Below, one piece after another: positions 17,660-26,343 of a DNA stretch of 64,000 bases (within the stretch, counting starts at the first letter, position 1; each line of letters starts with the position of its first letter). A program made the translations under genes and the position numbers. The DNA is taken from assembly GCA_963702565.1 (NCBI GenBank), contig CAVPDE010000010.1, positions 682,001 to 746,000 on the forward strand. The letters run 5' to 3'. The stretch comes from CAVPDE01 sp963702565. Lineage in GTDB: Bacteria; Desulfobacterota; DSM-4660; Desulfatiglandales; HGW-15. Under the pieces are notes generated by a model, which saw only the letters and a list, made by a program, of their open reading frames with translations, made no database searches and was not told the DNA's origin.

Positions 17660-18889
17660 ATGTCCAAAACCAAATACATCGTTCTGGTCGGCGACGGTAT
17701 GGCCGATTACCCGATCGAGGAGCTTGGCGGAAAGACCCCTCTTCAGGCGGCTGAAACCCCGAACATGGATCGCATTGCCTCATGCCGTGTAGGTCTTGTT
17801 CGCACCATCCCTGACGGTATGGAACCGGGCAGCGACGTGGCCAATCTGTCCCTGCTCGGCTACGATCCCCGAGTGCATCACACGCGACGCGCTCCTTTTG
17901 AAGCGGCCAGCATGAAAGTGGAATTGAAGCCGGATGAAGTGGCCTTTCGGATGAACCTGGTCACTTTGGATTTCAACTCGGATCGCGACACCGTTATGGT
18001 CAGCCACAGCTCAGGAGATCTCCCCTCCGAGGATGCGCGCCAAATCGTGGACGACCTCAAAAAGGAGTTCAAGTTTCCTGGCACCTCCATCCATCAGGGT
18101 GTGGGATACCGCCATCTCTTGGTCTGGCAAAACGGGCCTGAAGAGGCGGCGACCATCCCTCCCCATGACGTTCTGGGTCAAAACATGGCTCCTTACTTGA
18201 ACGAAAACGCTGACAACCAGGTTCAGCGCTTGATTCGCGGTTCATGGCCTATCCTCAGGAATCACCCTGTGAACCGGAGGCGCAGGGAGCAGAAGGAAAA
18301 GGAAGCCAACTCCATCTGGCTCTGGGGCCAGGGCAGAGCTCCCAGGCTTCCGCGATTTGTCGAAAAGTTCGGCGTCAAGGGTGCGGTCATATGTGCCGTG
18401 GATCTTTTGCGGGGCATGGGCATCTATGCCGGATTTGAGCCGATCTATGTGAAAGGGGCCACAGGGTACCTCAACACCAACTACCGCGGCAAGGCAGAGG
18501 CGGCCCTCCAGGCCCTGACGCGAATGGATTTTGTCTTTCTTCACGTGGAGGCTCCCGACGAGGCAGGCCATGCCGGAAACTACAGCGAAAAAATAGAGGC
18601 CATCGAGAATTTCGACCGCAAAGTCGTGGCCACGGTGCTCGAAGGCCTGGAGCGGTTCGACGATTTCCGAGTCATGGTGGTCAGCGACCATTTGACGCCC
18701 ATTGTGAAGAGAACCCACACGGCTGAGCCGACTCCCTTTGCGTGGGCTTCGAAAAAAGAACTGCACCACTCAGGAACAGGGGCTGTTTTCTCGGAGGATT
18801 CTGCGCGCAAGAGCGGCCTCTTGATTGAGAAGGGCCATGAACTCATGGACCATTTCATGCGTGAACCTGCAATCCCCGACCGATCTTGA
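17660..18889 (+). CDS. apgM: Cofactor-independent phosphoglycerate mutase, archaeal-type ApgM
   Basis: 409 residues, alkaline-phosphatase superfamily, distinct from the ~510-residue GpmI. The N-terminus KYIVLVGDGMADYP holds the metal-binding Asp and contains the VGDGMAD signature; EPGSDVANLSLLGYDP carries the phosphoacceptor Ser region; HVEAPDEAGHAG and VSDHLTP supply further metal ligands. It interconverts 2- and 3-phosphoglycerate. In Desulfobacterota it commonly follows hom, and a homoserine-kinase-like role has been suggested for relatives there; that is inference. No Shine-Dalgarno precedes the ATG. Confidence 0.92.
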   Translation: MSKTKYIVLVGDGMADYPIEELGGKTPLQAAETPNMDRIASCRVGLVRTIPDGMEPGSDVANLSLLGYDPRVHHTRRAPFEAASMKVELKPDEVAFRMNLVTLDFNSDRDTVMVSHSSGDLPSEDARQIVDDLKKEFKFPGTSIHQGVGYRHLLVWQNGPEEAATIPPHDVLGQNMAPYLNENADNQVQRLIRGSWPILRNHPVNRRRREQKEKEANSIWLWGQGRAPRLPRFVEKFGVKGAVICAVDLLRGMGIYAGFEPIYVKGATGYLNTNYRGKAEAALQALTRMDFVFLHVEAPDEAGHAGNYSEKIEAIENFDRKVVATVLEGLERFDDFRVMVVSDHLTPIVKRTHTAEPTPFAWASKKELHHSGTGAVFSEDSARKSGLLIEKGHELMDHFMREPAIPDRS

Positions 18890-18989
18890 CACAGATGCCC
18901 CTTTTCAATATCTTCCCTTTCGCAGGTCGGTCGTGACGCGGAGCAGGAATAGCGGGCAGCAGCCGTTGAGCAGAGAGAGCACAGGCGCA

Positions 18990-19128
18990 ATAAGTACTTG
19001 TCACTCGTGACTCGTCACTTGATCAACGGACAACGGGCAACGGACTACTAATACGAACGAGATAAACCATTTGACATCACCCCCTCCCTCACCCTCCCCC
19101 CTCGAGGGGGAGGGCAGGGTGGGGGGCA
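18990..19128. repeat. Repeats in the apgM-adk gap
   Basis: The 283-base gap has no gene. CTTGTCACTCGTGACTCGTC at 18998-19017 belongs to the GTGACAAG family seen after ispG. CCCCCTCCCTCACCCTCCCC at 19079 pairs with GGGGGAGGGCAGGGTGGGGG ending at 19126, a strong GC hairpin that could also terminate the upstream transcript. Confidence 0.6.
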
Positions 19129-19172
19129 AAAAAACTTAATGCGTTAACTATAATTAAAGGAGAGAGGCAACC

Positions 19173-19853
19173 ATGAACATTCTGTTTTTCGGACCCAATG
19201 GAAGCGGTAAAGGCACGCAGGGTGCCATTGTCAAAGAGAAGTTCAAAATCCCTCACATTGAGACCGGTGTGATTTTCCGGGACAACATCTCACGGGGTAC
19301 GGCGCTCGGGAAGGAAGCCAAGGGGTACATTGACCGGGGAGAACTCGTCCCGGACAGCATCACCATCCCCATGATCCTCGACCGCATCAAGGAAGGCGAC
19401 TGCAAAAACGGATGGCTCCTGGACGGTTTCCCAAGAAACCTGGTCCAGGCCCAGGAATTGGACAAGGCTCTCAAGAAAGAGAAGATCCGTCTGGACATCG
19501 TCATTGAGATGGTCCTCGACCGCCAGATCGCGAAGAACCGAATCATGGGCCGCCGCCTGTGCGTCAAGGACAACAACCATCCCAACAACATCTTCATTGA
19601 TGCCATCAAGCCCAACGGGGACAAGTGCCGGGTCTGCGGCGGCGACCTCAAAACCCGATCCGACGACCAGGACTCAGGAGCGATCGACAAGCGCCACAGC
19701 ATTTATTATGACCCTAAGACAGGGACCATGGCGGCCATCAACTATTTCAAAGACCTCTCCAAGAAGAACAAAGGGAATCCCAGGATCGTGGAACTCGACG
19801 GGAAGCCGGGCGTCAAGGAAGTGTCGAACGAACTGCTCAGCAAACTTAAATGA
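19173..19853 (+). CDS. adk: Adenylate kinase with Cys-His-Cys-Cys metal site
   Basis: Phosphotransfer between ATP and AMP. 226 residues. P-loop GPNGSGKGT at 7-15 and the AMP-site/NMP-bind segment TGVIFRDNISRGT follow the family. The LID has Cys130, His136, Cys152 and Cys155 (spacing 6, 16 and 3). Desulfovibrio gigas adenylate kinase binds Zn, Co or Fe through Cys129-His135-Cys151-Cys154, with identical spacing, so the same metal site is expected here. AAAGGAGAG precedes the ATG. The stop overlaps the next start (ATGA), so the two genes are translationally coupled. Confidence 0.95.
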   Translation: MNILFFGPNGSGKGTQGAIVKEKFKIPHIETGVIFRDNISRGTALGKEAKGYIDRGELVPDSITIPMILDRIKEGDCKNGWLLDGFPRNLVQAQELDKALKKEKIRLDIVIEMVLDRQIAKNRIMGRRLCVKDNNHPNNIFIDAIKPNGDKCRVCGGDLKTRSDDQDSGAIDKRHSIYYDPKTGTMAAINYFKDLSKKNKGNPRIVELDGKPGVKEVSNELLSKLK

Positions 19854-21094
19854 ATCACGCGGACTGGATTAGAGAAGAATTCCCGGCAATCAGCAAATCC
19901 CTCGGCTTTGTTTTCACACCAGGGGAAGAGATCCAGGAGCGCCACACAAGGCTCCGGGAAAAGATGGGGCGGGCGGGCCTGGAAGCCTTTCTGGTGGTCC
20001 AGAAAATGGACTGTTTCTACCTCTCCGGCACGGCGCAGGATGCCCTTGTTTTTGTTCCCCTGGAGGGGAAACCCCTGCTCCTGGTGAAGAGGGAGTTGGA
20101 AAGAGCCAGAGCAGAATCTCCTCTGAAGCACGTGGTGGGACTGAAGTCCCTCCGAGAACTCCCTTCTCTTGTTGCGGAACACGCAGGAAGACCGCTCCGC
20201 GTCCTTGGCCTTGAATTGGACATTCTCCCGGCCAGGGACTATCTTCGTCTCCAGTCCATGTTTCCGAATTCAAGGCTTGTGGACGGCTCCGGGATCATCA
20301 GAGACCTGAGAAAGATCAAATCGCCTTTTGAACTCGATCTCATGCGAAAGGCCGGGGACATCGGAAAGAGAGTCTATCACGAAGCCGGAAAGATCCTCAG
20401 AGAAGGGATGACGGAGATCGAATTCGGGGGTCTTCTGGAAGCGAATGCAAAAAAGCTCGGTCACGAAGGGCTGCTTCGCGTCAGGTCCTTCAATTATGAA
20501 GCCTACTCGTGGCATGTGCTCAGCGGTTCCATCGGAGGCATTGTGAGCCAGTCCGACTCTCCCATGGGCGGACTGGGCCTCTCCCCGGCCTTTCCGGTAG
20601 GGGCCAGTCGCAAAGTGATGAAAGCCAGGGAGCCGATCCTGGTGGACTTCGGCATTTGCTACCATGGGTACCAGGCCGATGAAACGCGCATGTTCTGCAT
20701 CGGGAAAATGCCGCGCAAATTCGTGGACGCTTACAAGGCTTGCCGGGAGATCCATGATGCCGTGCTCGCCGACACGAGGCCCGGCGCGGATTGTGAGAGC
20801 CTTTTTCTGAGGACTCTCCAACTGGCAAAAGGCCTGGGATACGAGGACAGCTATCTGGGTCCTCCCGGGTTGCAGACCAAGTTCATCGCCCATGGGATCG
20901 GCCTTGAACTCAATGAATTCCCCTTCCTCGCTCATGGACAATCCTACCCCCTTGAACAAGGGATGACCTTCGCGGTGGAGCCTAAGATCGTGTTTCCCGG
21001 TGAAGGCTCTGTGGGGATCGAGAACACCGTGCTCGTCACGCAGGAGGGGTGCGAGATTCTCACCCCCATTGACATGGAGATCGTGGAAGTTTGA
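19850..21094 (+). CDS. M24 family Xaa-Pro peptidase-like protein
   Basis: 414 residues, creatinase N-terminal domain (about 20-160) followed by a pita-bread M24 domain. The five metal ligands of the family can be followed: VDFG and ADETR (two Asp), HGIGLE (His), VEPKIVFPG (Glu) and GIENTVLV (Glu), so a two-metal aminopeptidase is likely. Whether it is a true Xaa-Pro dipeptidase cannot be told. It overlaps adk by four bases and is followed eight bases later by a 49-residue membrane protein gene. Confidence 0.9.
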   Translation: MNHADWIREEFPAISKSLGFVFTPGEEIQERHTRLREKMGRAGLEAFLVVQKMDCFYLSGTAQDALVFVPLEGKPLLLVKRELERARAESPLKHVVGLKSLRELPSLVAEHAGRPLRVLGLELDILPARDYLRLQSMFPNSRLVDGSGIIRDLRKIKSPFELDLMRKAGDIGKRVYHEAGKILREGMTEIEFGGLLEANAKKLGHEGLLRVRSFNYEAYSWHVLSGSIGGIVSQSDSPMGGLGLSPAFPVGASRKVMKAREPILVDFGICYHGYQADETRMFCIGKMPRKFVDAYKACREIHDAVLADTRPGADCESLFLRTLQLAKGLGYEDSYLGPPGLQTKFIAHGIGLELNEFPFLAHGQSYPLEQGMTFAVEPKIVFPGEGSVGIENTVLVTQEGCEILTPIDMEIVEV

Positions 21095-21102
21095 GGTCTG
21101 TT

Positions 21103-21252
21103 ATGGAATACCTTATTGCCGTTGTCGTGTGCGCCGTGGGGGTTGGCTACTTGATGTTTCGACACAAGAACAAGAAGTCACCGCAAGACACCTATGTCTG
21201 TGACGTCTGCGGCGAAAAGGAGTGCCTCTGTCACAAGGTGGAAAAGAAGTAG
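21103..21252 (+). CDS. 49-residue membrane microprotein with Cys-rich C-terminus
   Basis: The ATG lies eight bases after the M24 peptidase stop. Residues 3-19 (YLIAVVVCAVGVGYLMF) form one membrane helix; the remainder is soluble, basic (RHKNKK) and ends with CDVCGEKECLCH, a CxxC-x4-CxCH arrangement able to bind zinc or another metal. Upstream TGAGGTCTG gives a usable Shine-Dalgarno (GAGG). I do not recognise a named family. Position at the end of adk-pepM24 suggests co-expression. Too short for many gene finders but well formed. Confidence 0.65.
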   Translation: MEYLIAVVVCAVGVGYLMFRHKNKKSPQDTYVCDVCGEKECLCHKVEKK

Positions 21253-21368
21253 ACCGCTGTCGGCTGAAGCCGACAGACTGAGGGACAAAGGGACAGAGTC
21301 GCAAAGGCACAAAGCAGAAAAAAACATTCTTCTATATCGTTTTGTCCATCTGTTCCTTTGTGCCTGCC

Positions 21369-22421
21369 TTAGGACCCTGCGCCGTCTTTCAAGGAAAACA
21401 ACCCTCTCTGCCTGCCCTCTTCCGGCGGAGGGGCTTCATTCTTGTCATCTGTGGAAGAAATCCGGCCCTTCAGGAAGTACCGATCAAAAAGCCTGTTGAA
21501 ATCCGTCCATCGGCCCGCCTGACGATCCTTTTCAATGAACCGTCCCAGCCCGTTCATTTTCGCATCCAGATCGTCGATCAGGTGAAGCGCAAACGCCTCC
21601 AGAAAAGCGGGCTTCTTGGGCGAACCGAATTCATACTCTCCGTGATGGCTCAAAATGAGGTGTTTTAGTCGCAGGCTGATCTCTTCAGGAAAACCTTCCA
21701 GGGCCGCCAGCTTTTCATCCACCATGGAGACGCCCAGGCTGAGGTGGCCGATGAGCCTCCCCTCATCCGTGTAATCAATAGAAGTCGCTGCACCGAGCTC
21801 CCTGACCTTTCCGATGTCGTGGAGGAAAGCGCCTGCAAGGAGGAGATCGCGGTTGAGCTCCGGATAATGCTCTGCCACGAGCAGAGCCAGCCGGCACACC
21901 GACAGGGTGTGCTCCAGGAGTCCCCCCAAGGTGCTGTGATGGAAGTTCTTCGCGGCAGGCGCCTTCTTGAACAGTTGGACAAAGGAGGAGTCGCTGAGAA
22001 ACCTGTCCATGAGGGACCTGATCTGGGGATTCTCAATTTTCCTCAACACCTCTCTCAGGGAGAGCATCATTTTGGTCACGTCCTGCTTGGTGACCTCGAT
22101 GAAAAGGGAGGGGTCACGAATCTCCTTGACGGCTTTGAGATCAGACAGGGTCAGCTGAACCTCCCCCCGGTAAGAACCCGCTGCCCCCTCGATCTCGAGG
22201 ATGTCCCCCTCGGCGAAAAGCGAGGAGAGGCTGTTCGCTTTCTCCCACACTCTTGCTTCTATCTCTCCGCTCCGGTCTGCAAGGGTGAGACTCAAGAAGG
22301 GGTCTCCCTTCTTGGTCGAGCCCATGCGCTTGGATTTGACCAGGTACTGACCCCGGACCTGGTCATTGTCCTTGAGGTCTTTGATCCAGAGATGGGAAAT
22401 GGAAGCGCTCAAGTATTCCAA
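21369..22421 (-). CDS. YhaM-like 3'-5' exoribonuclease (OB fold plus HD domain)
   Basis: 350 residues. Residues about 10-95 form an OB-fold nucleic-acid domain (QVRGQYLVKSKRMGSTKKGDPFLSLTLADR has the family pattern). An HD phosphohydrolase domain follows, with ligands in HHSTLGGLLEHTLSV, FLHDIGKVREL and HLILSHHGEYEFGSPKKP. That architecture and length match YhaM/CBF1 3'-5' exonucleases acting on RNA or single-stranded DNA. The C-terminal ~30 residues (SSTDDKNEAPPPEEGRQR) look disordered. Convergent with the adk operon. Confidence 0.88.
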   Translation of the reverse strand: MEYLSASISHLWIKDLKDNDQVRGQYLVKSKRMGSTKKGDPFLSLTLADRSGEIEARVWEKANSLSSLFAEGDILEIEGAAGSYRGEVQLTLSDLKAVKEIRDPSLFIEVTKQDVTKMMLSLREVLRKIENPQIRSLMDRFLSDSSFVQLFKKAPAAKNFHHSTLGGLLEHTLSVCRLALLVAEHYPELNRDLLLAGAFLHDIGKVRELGAATSIDYTDEGRLIGHLSLGVSMVDEKLAALEGFPEEISLRLKHLILSHHGEYEFGSPKKPAFLEAFALHLIDDLDAKMNGLGRFIEKDRQAGRWTDFNRLFDRYFLKGRISSTDDKNEAPPPEEGRQRGLFSLKDGAGS

Positions 22422-22433
22422 CCCTCCTGGCGG

Positions 22434-22562
22434 GCAGGCTGGTCAAAAACGTCCAGGTGCAAGGCGCCCGAAATTTCGAGGAGTGAGGCGTACCCGGTAG
22501 TACGCCGCAACGACGCGGAATGAGGGCAACGCAGCAGATGGGCGTTTTTCACCGGCCTGCTA
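22434..22562 (-). repeat. Stop-codon-associated repeat, copy B (short form), 3' of the aldolase gene
   Basis: Read with the aldolase gene, it begins at that gene's TAG and continues CAGGCCGGTGAAAAACG, ending CGTTTTTGACCAGCCTGC. Compared with copies A/C/E the terminal stem has changed on both sides (GGT/ACC with GCAGGC/GCCTGC), and the internal hairpin is GGCGTAC/GTACGCC instead of GACGTAC/GTACGTC: paired changes. Confidence 0.88.
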
Positions 22563-23843
22563 GTCGTCAAAATTCCCCTTCGGGCCCTTATCTCCATGGA
22601 GCTTGGAAGCCCGTTCCTTGATTTTCTGTTCCGTCCAATCCGCCGGGTTCTCGATCCGCTCCACCTTGGCTCCGACATCGTAGGAACCGGCCTTGAGGAT
22701 GGCTTCGATGGCCAGAGGCGCAGTGTCCTGAGCGTTGAAGACCTTGGTGAGAAGCTCGTACACGAAGTCTTCGACCCCCTTGGCCATCCTGGCCCTGATC
22801 TCTCGCGGCAAACCCATTATCTTGTTCTCAAAGGGCAGGTTGAGCTTTTTGTAGTCCCCCGCTTTCAGGTTCTTGGACTTTGCATAGGTCACCATCTCCA
22901 CCCACATCTCATCCGTCACTCCCTGGTTCGAGACCTTCACAAACTCGCCTTTTTGGTCCAGGTAAGCGTTGCCGAACTCGTTCACTTGAACCCCCCAGGT
23001 GATCATCTGCAGCGCGGTGGCCACGTTGGCCTTGGTCGTGCGGGTTTGCCGGGCGATCTCCCGAAGCCGTTCCGAGTTGTTGCCGGAGGTCCCATGCTGG
23101 GCGCCTGAAATTTTGTACTTGGCCAGGGCATTGTGGATATCCTTTGTCAGCTGCACCTGGATTCCTGCGTCGCTGGCCTCGATCCCGTGGGTCGTTCCAT
23201 TGTTCAAGGCGATCCAGTCCGGAAAAACACCGTGAGCATTGAGCCCCCGGATCAGGAACAGGGCTTCTTCCACCGTCGAGAGTCCCTCCTTGCCCTTGAT
23301 CTCCCCCACCTCTGTCTCATAGCCAGCCCACTTGGGGATATAGGGGTTAATGGCGAGGTTGGCGAGGAGATTCTGATCGTCGGGAAGGTGGGAGGCGTCG
23401 ATGGCGATCGAAGTGTTCCCAGCGTCAAACATGGAGGGGATTTCGACCATGGCCGTCTTGAGGTCCTTTTCACTCTTGATGCCGTAGTGATCGCCATGGA
23501 TGGCCACCGGCACGGTGATTCCGAGCTCGTTGCAGAGCGCATCGGTTTCTCTCGCAATGCTCCACGACGTCACCGCACAGTAGGAACTTGCTCCTCCCTC
23601 GGACTTGGCGATCTCGATGATGACCGCCGCATTCGCCCTTTGGGCGGCCTGAAGCGTTCCGCGAATGACAAAATGGTTTCTCCCGTTCGCTGCGATGGTC
23701 ATCGCCTTGCCTTTGGCGATCATCGCCCGGTCGATCACCTTGCCGCTCACCAGCAGCGCCCTGGAGTTCGGAAAAAGCTTCGCCACGTTCGGCGGACGGC
23801 CGATCTCCAGAGCCTTGTTGAATTCTTTGAGATGGGTTGTCAT
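22560..23843 (-). CDS. fba: Class II fructose-bisphosphate aldolase
   Basis: 427 residues, the longer class II form. HGDHYGIKS (zinc-binding His residues), SIAIDASHLPDDQNLLAN, and ALNNGTTHG with SGAQHGTSGNN (phosphate and zinc sites) are present in order. It cleaves or forms fructose 1,6-bisphosphate, here probably for gluconeogenesis as well as glycolysis. Two ATGs are possible, at 23849 and 23843; AAAGGAG is 1 base from the first and 7 from the second, so 23843 is chosen. The TAG stop is shared with the edge of repeat copy B. Confidence 0.94.
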   Translation of the reverse strand: MTTHLKEFNKALEIGRPPNVAKLFPNSRALLVSGKVIDRAMIAKGKAMTIAANGRNHFVIRGTLQAAQRANAAVIIEIAKSEGGASSYCAVTSWSIARETDALCNELGITVPVAIHGDHYGIKSEKDLKTAMVEIPSMFDAGNTSIAIDASHLPDDQNLLANLAINPYIPKWAGYETEVGEIKGKEGLSTVEEALFLIRGLNAHGVFPDWIALNNGTTHGIEASDAGIQVQLTKDIHNALAKYKISGAQHGTSGNNSERLREIARQTRTTKANVATALQMITWGVQVNEFGNAYLDQKGEFVKVSNQGVTDEMWVEMVTYAKSKNLKAGDYKKLNLPFENKIMGLPREIRARMAKGVEDFVYELLTKVFNAQDTAPLAIEAILKAGSYDVGAKVERIENPADWTEQKIKERASKLHGDKGPKGNFDD

Positions 23844-23888
23844 GATCATTCTCCTTTTCGGAAATTCCTCTCAAGCCCTCACAACATA

Positions 23889-23935
23889 AAATCCCCCTCC
23901 CCTTCATCCCCTCCCACCAGGGGAGAGGAAAGGAG
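23889..23935. repeat. C-rich/G-rich hairpin upstream of the aldolase gene
   Basis: CCCCTTCATCCCCTCCCACC followed by AGGGGAGAGGAAAGGAG forms an imperfect hairpin of the same kind as those at 1377 and 15960. The rest of the 337-base divergent gap (23844-24180) holds one further hairpin and no gene. Confidence 0.5.
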
Positions 23936-24077
23936 TTGCCGGACACGCTCCTGGGGAAATTCAGGTTTTTCAGGATCGGATCATATCAAGCCACGGGACC
24001 TTCGTCAATTCAGGCCAAACATTTCTCTTGATAACAGGCGTTCTGTTTTCTAATACTTGGAGTCAACAGGGAACAGG

Positions 24078-24131
24078 CCGTTGCCCAACGCATCATGTCA
24101 GCGGCAGAAGCCCAGTGCTGTTTGGGCAACA
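24078..24131 (+). promoter_or_regulatory. Strong leader hairpin before the molybdopterin oxidoreductase gene
   Basis: AGGCCGTTGCCCAA pairs with TTGGGCAACAGGCT about 29 bases downstream, ending 50 bases before the ATG. It has no T-run, so it is not a simple terminator. A cofactor- or metal-responsive leader is conceivable given the gene it precedes, but nothing diagnostic of a known riboswitch was recognised. Confidence 0.4.
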
Positions 24132-24180
24132 GGCTGCAAACAACCAGCCCGGTCGAACCCGAACGAGGAGAACCGAAGAA

Positions 24181-26343
24181 ATGAGTGAGTTCCGCTACTC
24201 AAACGTCGAAAAGGAAATGAAAGTCTATGGCTACGACGCTGTCGTCAAGAGCCACTGCCGGATGTGCCACGGGGGATGCGGCGTTCTCGTCTTCACCAAG
24301 AACGGCAGGGTGGCCAAGATCGCGGGCGATCCGGATTGCCCCATCAATCACGGAACCCTGTGCGCCAAAGGGCTCGCTTCCGCGCAGTTGGCCTATCACC
24401 CGGACCGTCTGACCTACCCGGTCAAAAGGGTGGGCCCCAAGGCGAGCGGCAAGTGGCAACGAATCTCTTGGGATGAAGCGCTGAACACCATCGCGGAACG
24501 GATCAACGACTTCAAGTCGAGCTTCGGCCCCGAGTCCATTGTCATGGGTTACGGCACCGGCAGAGAGAACGAGGCGGTCATCTATCGCTTCGCCAACCTC
24601 CTCGGGAGCCCCAATGTCCTCACGGCCGGCCATTTCTGTTACGGTCCTCGCATTGCCACCTCCATCCTGACGTGCGGCACCAACCCTATCGTGGACTACG
24701 AGAACAACCCCAAGTGCCTCATGGTGTGGGGCAACAACATCGTGATCAGCAACCCTGACGAGTACAAGGGCGAGCCTTTTTCCGTGGCCCTGAGCAAAGG
24801 GGCGAAGCTCATTGCCGTGGATCCCCGGATGACCCGAATCGCTGCCCGAGCCGATGTCTGGCTGCAGCTCAGGCCCGGCACCGACGCGGCGCTCGCCCTG
24901 GGCATGCTGAACGTGATCGTGAATGAAGGACTTTATGACAAGGAGTTTGTGAAAAACCATGTGCACGGTTGGGAACCCTTTGTGAAGCGGGTGAACGAAT
25001 ATCCCCTGGACCGAGTTGAGAAAATCACCTGGGTTCCGAAGGAAAAAATCATGCGCGCCGCCCGGCTTTTTGCCACCACGAAGCCTGCAGGGATCCAGTG
25101 GGGTGTGGCGATCGAACAGCAAATCAACTGTGCGGACAACGACCGTCTGCTCATGGCCCTCATGGGGGTCACGGGGAACATCGATGTTCCGGGAGGCCAG
25201 GTCCTGTTCCAGACTCCCAGGATCCGCAATGTGGGCCATTTCGGTGCTCACCGGATGCTGCCGGATGTGCAGAGGGAAAAGCGCCTGGGCGGGGAGCGTT
25301 TTCGTCTTGCCGGGAATTTCGGGATCATCAACCCCAAGTGCGTCTGGGACGCCATTCTCACGGAAAAACCCTATCCCGTGAAGATGCTGTTTTTCATCAG
25401 CTCCAATCCTCTGATGACCCGAGGCAATGCCAGAGAGGTCTACCGCGCCCTGGAAAAAGTGGATTTCATGGCCGTGTCGGACTTCTTCATCACCCCAACG
25501 GCAGAACTTGCCGACATCGTCCTGCCCACGGCCACCTGGCTCGAGATGGACTACATCGGAGATTTCTGGAAACGCCACGGATACATTCTCCCGAGGCAAA
25601 AAGTCATCCAGGTCGGCGAGTGCCGCTCCGATCACGAGATGCTGAACGACCTTGCCCACAGGGTCGGCCAGGGGGAACACTGGTGGGACAACTTCGAGCA
25701 AGCCCTCGACTGGATCCTCGCGCCCATGGGGATCACATGGCAGGACTTCAAAAAAATGGATTACATCCGCGGAGAGCGTGTGGAACAGAAGTACAATTTT
25801 AAGGGGTTCTCCACGCCCACGCGAAAATTCGAACTCTACTCGACCCTTCTCGAGAAGTGGGGCTACGATCCCCTGCCTCAGTACCGAGAACCTCTGGAAA
25901 GCCCCTACAGCAAACCGGAGTGGCACAGGCAGTATCCTTACATCCTGATCACAGGCAGGAGGCTGCCGGGGTTCTTCCATTCAGAAAACAGGCAGCTGCC
26001 CTGGATGAGGGAACTCCACAGGGACCCTGTGGTGGAGCTTCACCCGGACACAGCGGCGAAGGAAGGGATCCGGGAAGGCGACTGGGTGGTCATCGAATCC
26101 CCCAGGGGCAAGGTGAGGCAGCGGGCCAAATTCTTCGAAGGCATGGATCCGAGAGTCGTCTCGGCAGAGCACGCCTGGTGGTTTCCCGAGAGAAAAGACC
26201 CGGGCCATGGGTGGGATGAATCGAACATCAACATTCTGACGGACAATGCCTATGAGAACTGCGACCCGGCCATGGGGGCGACCCACATCAGAACCCTGCT
26301 GTGCAGGATTTCCCCGGAGAAGCAGGTAGGAGGCGTTTCATGA
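24181..26343 (+). CDS. Molybdopterin (Mo/W-bisPGD) oxidoreductase catalytic subunit
   Basis: 720 residues, DMSO-reductase superfamily. A 4Fe-4S cluster is bound by Cys26, Cys29, Cys33 and Cys61 (CRMCHGGC and LCAKG). The probable metal-ligand Cys is Cys153 in HFCYGPR, at the position used by acetylene hydratase and relatives. The C-terminal dinucleotide-binding domain includes ILITGRRLPGFFHSENRQ. GAGGAG precedes the ATG; longer open frame to 24028 is non-family. No twin-arginine signal is present, so the enzyme should be cytoplasmic. Coupled to the ferredoxin gene by a four-base overlap. Substrate unknown; thiosulfate/polysulfide reductase-like and aldehyde/hydratase-like groups are both possible. 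Confidence 0.88.
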   Translation: MSEFRYSNVEKEMKVYGYDAVVKSHCRMCHGGCGVLVFTKNGRVAKIAGDPDCPINHGTLCAKGLASAQLAYHPDRLTYPVKRVGPKASGKWQRISWDEALNTIAERINDFKSSFGPESIVMGYGTGRENEAVIYRFANLLGSPNVLTAGHFCYGPRIATSILTCGTNPIVDYENNPKCLMVWGNNIVISNPDEYKGEPFSVALSKGAKLIAVDPRMTRIAARADVWLQLRPGTDAALALGMLNVIVNEGLYDKEFVKNHVHGWEPFVKRVNEYPLDRVEKITWVPKEKIMRAARLFATTKPAGIQWGVAIEQQINCADNDRLLMALMGVTGNIDVPGGQVLFQTPRIRNVGHFGAHRMLPDVQREKRLGGERFRLAGNFGIINPKCVWDAILTEKPYPVKMLFFISSNPLMTRGNAREVYRALEKVDFMAVSDFFITPTAELADIVLPTATWLEMDYIGDFWKRHGYILPRQKVIQVGECRSDHEMLNDLAHRVGQGEHWWDNFEQALDWILAPMGITWQDFKKMDYIRGERVEQKYNFKGFSTPTRKFELYSTLLEKWGYDPLPQYREPLESPYSKPEWHRQYPYILITGRRLPGFFHSENRQLPWMRELHRDPVVELHPDTAAKEGIREGDWVVIESPRGKVRQRAKFFEGMDPRVVSAEHAWWFPERKDPGHGWDESNINILTDNAYENCDPAMGATHIRTLLCRISPEKQVGGVS

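Noticed and set aside
19149..19154. Perfect TATAAT upstream of adk
   Set aside because: Transcription from it would start at about 19161, inside the AAAGGAGAG Shine-Dalgarno, so it is unlikely to be the working promoter.
24078..24131. Known molybdenum-cofactor riboswitch before the Mo/W enzyme
   Set aside because: Only a single long stem is clear; the conserved core of the Moco element could not be recognised by eye.
24199..25980. Long open frame on the minus strand opposite the molybdopterin oxidoreductase gene
   Set aside because: It mirrors a well-supported gene, has low-complexity His/Gly/Asp-rich translation and no family motif; a codon-bias shadow.
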